Assembly (NCBI RefSeq): GCF_001612945.1
Contig: NZ_BDBK01000017.1
Span: forward strand, 481,646 to 545,645
Length of the DNA stretch: 64,000 nucleotides
Reading direction: 5' to 3'
DNA from: Nocardia inohanensis NBRC 100128
Lineage (GTDB): Bacteria; Actinomycetota; Actinomycetes; Mycobacteriales; Mycobacteriaceae
Shown here in pieces: positions 62,146 to 64,000 of this stretch. The notes beneath the pieces were generated by a model. The model saw only the letters and a program-made list of their open reading frames with translations. It did no database searches and was not told the origin of the DNA. Every line of letters begins with the position of its first letter. Position 1 is the first letter of the stretch. Both the position numbers and the translations under genes were made by a program.

Positions 62146-62312
62146 TGACTCTCCTCCTCATGAAGCGCCCCCAACCACAAGTGACGCCGTTCACACACCA
62201 TCGGTGGTGGCCAGGCACGGCACCGGTCACAGTCCCGGTCAACGGGATCACCGAGTCGCTCAGCAAGATGGGGCGCTAGGGGTAGGCCGCCCGGGCAGGC
62301 ACCGTCGTATCC

Positions 62313-63839
62313 ATGACAGCGCGGAATTCGGTGACCCCTCGCCCGGCGAGCACGGTGAGCAGCTACGACGTCGAAACCGATGTCCTGGTCGTCGGCTACG
62401 GCGCGGCCGGGGCGGCCGCCGCCTACGAGGCCGCCTACGCCGGGGCTCAGGTCCTGATCGTCGACCGCGCGGGCGGCCCGGGCGGCGCTTCCGCCATGTC
62501 CGGCGGCGAGATCTACCTGGGCGGCGGCACCCCCGTCCAGCTCGCCTGCGGCTACGACGACACCCCCGAAGCCATGGCCGCCTTCCTGAAAGCCGCTCTC
62601 GGCACCGGCGCGGACGCGGCCAAGATCGACGAGTACTGCGCGGGCAGCGTCGAGCACTTCCACTGGCTGGTGGACCGCGGCGTCCCCTTCAAACCATCGA
62701 TGTGGGACGCCCCCACCTGGGTGCCGCCCACCGATGACGGCCTCATGTGGCTCGGCGAAAACAGCTGGCCCTTCACCGAACTAGCCCACCCGGCCCCGCG
62801 CGGTCACCGCCCCACCGCCAACGACTTCGGCGGCAAGCTGCTGATGGAATGCCTCTCCGGCGCCGTCGAATCCGCCGGTGCGACAACGCTATTCGACACC
62901 TATGTCACAGCGCTGATCGTGGACGACGGCGGCTCCGCGGACGGCGCGCGCCGGGTGGTAGGCGTCGTCGCGCGCCGATACGGCAAGGAACTCACCATCC
63001 GGGCCCGTCGCGGCGTCGTCCTCACCACCGGCGGCTTCGTCGACAACGACGCCATGCTCGCCGACCACGCCCCGGAACTGCTCGGCCACACCAAGGTCAG
63101 CGCCGGCACCGACGACGGCAGCGGCATCCGCATGGCCCAGGCCCTCGGCGCGGCCGTCCGCCACCTGAACGCCGGCCAGATCGGCATGTCCCTCATCCCC
63201 GGCCTGGCCGCCCGCGGCATGGTCGTCAACGGCCTCGGCCGCCGCTTCATCAACGAGGACACCTACCCCGGCCGCATCGGCCAATCCGCCCTCTACCGCA
63301 ACAATATGGGCGGCAGCTGGGCGGGCGACGACACCGCCGTCTGGGTGATCGTCGACGAAACCGGCTTCGAAGACGTCCCCGAACCTCAGCGCTGGGGCGT
63401 CCAGCCCACCCACGTCGCCGAAACCCCTTCGGAACTCGAAGAACTCACCGGCCTCCCGGCCGGATCCCTGGTCGACACGCTCCGCCGCTACAACGAATCA
63501 GCCGCCGCCGGTGTGGATCTCGACCACCACAAGGCACCCCGCTGGCTCCGCGAACTAACCCCGCCGTTCGCCGCAATCGACGTCAAGGCCGGAATCCGTC
63601 CCCCTTCCGAATCCGGCGACCGGCGAGGAACCGGCGCGTCCGTCTTCACCCTCGGCGGCTTGCACACCGACATCGACGGCCATGTCCTGGATCTCGACGG
63701 CCACCCCATCCGCGGCCTCTACGCCGCAGGTCGATCTGCCAGTGGGCTGCACGGCTTCGGCTATATCTCCGGCACCTCTCTGGGGGATGGCACCTTCTTC
63801 GGCCGCCGCGCCGGTACCGCCGCTGCTCGCAACAGTTGA
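62313..63839 (+). CDS. FAD-dependent dehydrogenase, fumarate reductase/KstD-like
   Basis: 508 residues. The FAD motif VVGYGAAGAAAAYEAA is at about 29-44, AMSGGEIYLGGGTPVQ follows, and the C-terminal GLYAAGRSASGLHGFGYISGTSLGDGTFFGRRAG completes the FAD_binding_2 fold. It lacks the Tyr pattern YSDYHPE and the PGDLGTKGG motif of the KstD-like enzyme at 39715, so it is a different subgroup, perhaps a ketosteroid or enoate dehydrogenase of unknown substrate. Divergent from the fusion gene with 167 bases between. Its stop overlaps the left arm of a palindromic repeat. Confidence 0.86.
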   Translation: MTARNSVTPRPASTVSSYDVETDVLVVGYGAAGAAAAYEAAYAGAQVLIVDRAGGPGGASAMSGGEIYLGGGTPVQLACGYDDTPEAMAAFLKAALGTGADAAKIDEYCAGSVEHFHWLVDRGVPFKPSMWDAPTWVPPTDDGLMWLGENSWPFTELAHPAPRGHRPTANDFGGKLLMECLSGAVESAGATTLFDTYVTALIVDDGGSADGARRVVGVVARRYGKELTIRARRGVVLTTGGFVDNDAMLADHAPELLGHTKVSAGTDDGSGIRMAQALGAAVRHLNAGQIGMSLIPGLAARGMVVNGLGRRFINEDTYPGRIGQSALYRNNMGGSWAGDDTAVWVIVDETGFEDVPEPQRWGVQPTHVAETPSELEELTGLPAGSLVDTLRRYNESAAAGVDLDHHKAPRWLRELTPPFAAIDVKAGIRPPSESGDRRGTGASVFTLGGLHTDIDGHVLDLDGHPIRGLYAAGRSASGLHGFGYISGTSLGDGTFFGRRAGTAAARNS

Positions 63840-63895
63840 AATCGGGAACTGGCTGCGGGATTATCGGCGTGTTGCCTCAGCCAGTTCCCGGTTTC
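63838..63895. repeat. Palindromic hairpin, copy 2 of the dispersed family
   Basis: Arms 63838-63855 and 63878-63895 pair over 18 bases with one G-T. The core GGGAACTGGCTG and loop bases CGGCGTGT match the reversed 7468-7530 element. It begins inside the TGA of the flavoprotein gene, so it probably ends that transcript. The remaining 105 bases to the window edge hold no supported gene. Confidence 0.8.
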
Positions 63896-64000
63896 GGCCC
63901 TGGCTGGACTACGCCCACGGTTCGGGATGGCCAGGAGCCGGGATTTGCCCCGTGAGCGCTTTGGGGGACGGTGACGGTCTCCGCCACAGCGGAAACGAAA

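Noticed and set aside
63877..64000. Possible end of a minus-strand gene at the right edge
   Set aside because: Two different minus-strand frames are open to the edge and neither is clearly coding; too short to decide.

Overview
This 64 kb window is high-GC actinobacterial DNA, most likely from Nocardia or a close relative in the Mycobacteriales. The evidence is gene content and order. The block valS-folC-DUF4233-ndk-rne-rplU-rpmA-obg-proB (9.3-22.4 kb) matches the conserved mycobacterial order. The block glpD / TetR / AGPS-like flavoprotein / diacylglycerol kinase (2.7-7.4 kb) matches Mycobacterium tuberculosis Rv2249c-Rv2252. Families typical of this order (DUF4254, DUF5313, PtpB-like phosphatases, an Rv2047c-like fusion, 20-beta-HSD-like SDRs) fill the rest. 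No tRNA, rRNA, CRISPR array, insertion sequence or phage gene was recognised.

Layout. 0-2.7 kb: a proline-rich protein cut by the left edge, a small secreted protein and a patatin-like lipase. 2.7-7.5 kb: glycerolipid module with a perfect operator-like palindrome between the divergent genes. 7.6-9.3 kb: a small secreted protein and a P-loop protein. 9.3-22.4 kb: the housekeeping block (translation, folate, nucleotides, RNA decay, ribosome assembly, proline). 22.8-35.7 kb: accessory genes, including an O-methyltransferase, a MarR-controlled reductase/efflux pair, a RecQ-type helicase, RtcB, an unusual solute-binding lipoprotein, TetR and OhrR-like regulators and small unknowns.

35.7-44.7 kb is a catabolic island whose enzymes look steroid- or terpenoid-directed: an ester hydrolase, four SDRs, a luciferase-like flavin oxidoreductase, a KstD-like flavoprotein and a FadD3-like CoA ligase. 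45.1-48.2 kb couples a truncated pyruvate phosphate dikinase-like protein, carrying a winged-helix tail, to a tyrosine phosphatase.

49.6-57.4 kb is a carbohydrate locus: a GH43-type beta-propeller protein, a fucose/arabinose isomerase, two FGGY kinases facing each other, a zinc polyol dehydrogenase and a GH172 (DUF2961) protein. Together these could convert a pentofuranoside to pentulose 5-phosphate. D-arabinan of the organism's own or a related cell wall is an attractive but untested substrate. 57.6-62.1 kb holds two secreted PtpB-like phosphatases in tandem and a dehydrogenase-like/phosphohistidine-domain fusion. A second KstD-like flavoprotein lies divergently at 62.3-63.8 kb.

Two non-coding themes run through the window. 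First, a recurrent -10 box (TANNNT) lies exactly six bases before a start codon, which predicts leaderless mRNAs for at least six genes. Second, there are two families of palindromic repeats in intergenic spaces. One is a hairpin of about 60 bp with copies near both ends of the window. The other is a REP-like inverted pair around the phosphatase genes.
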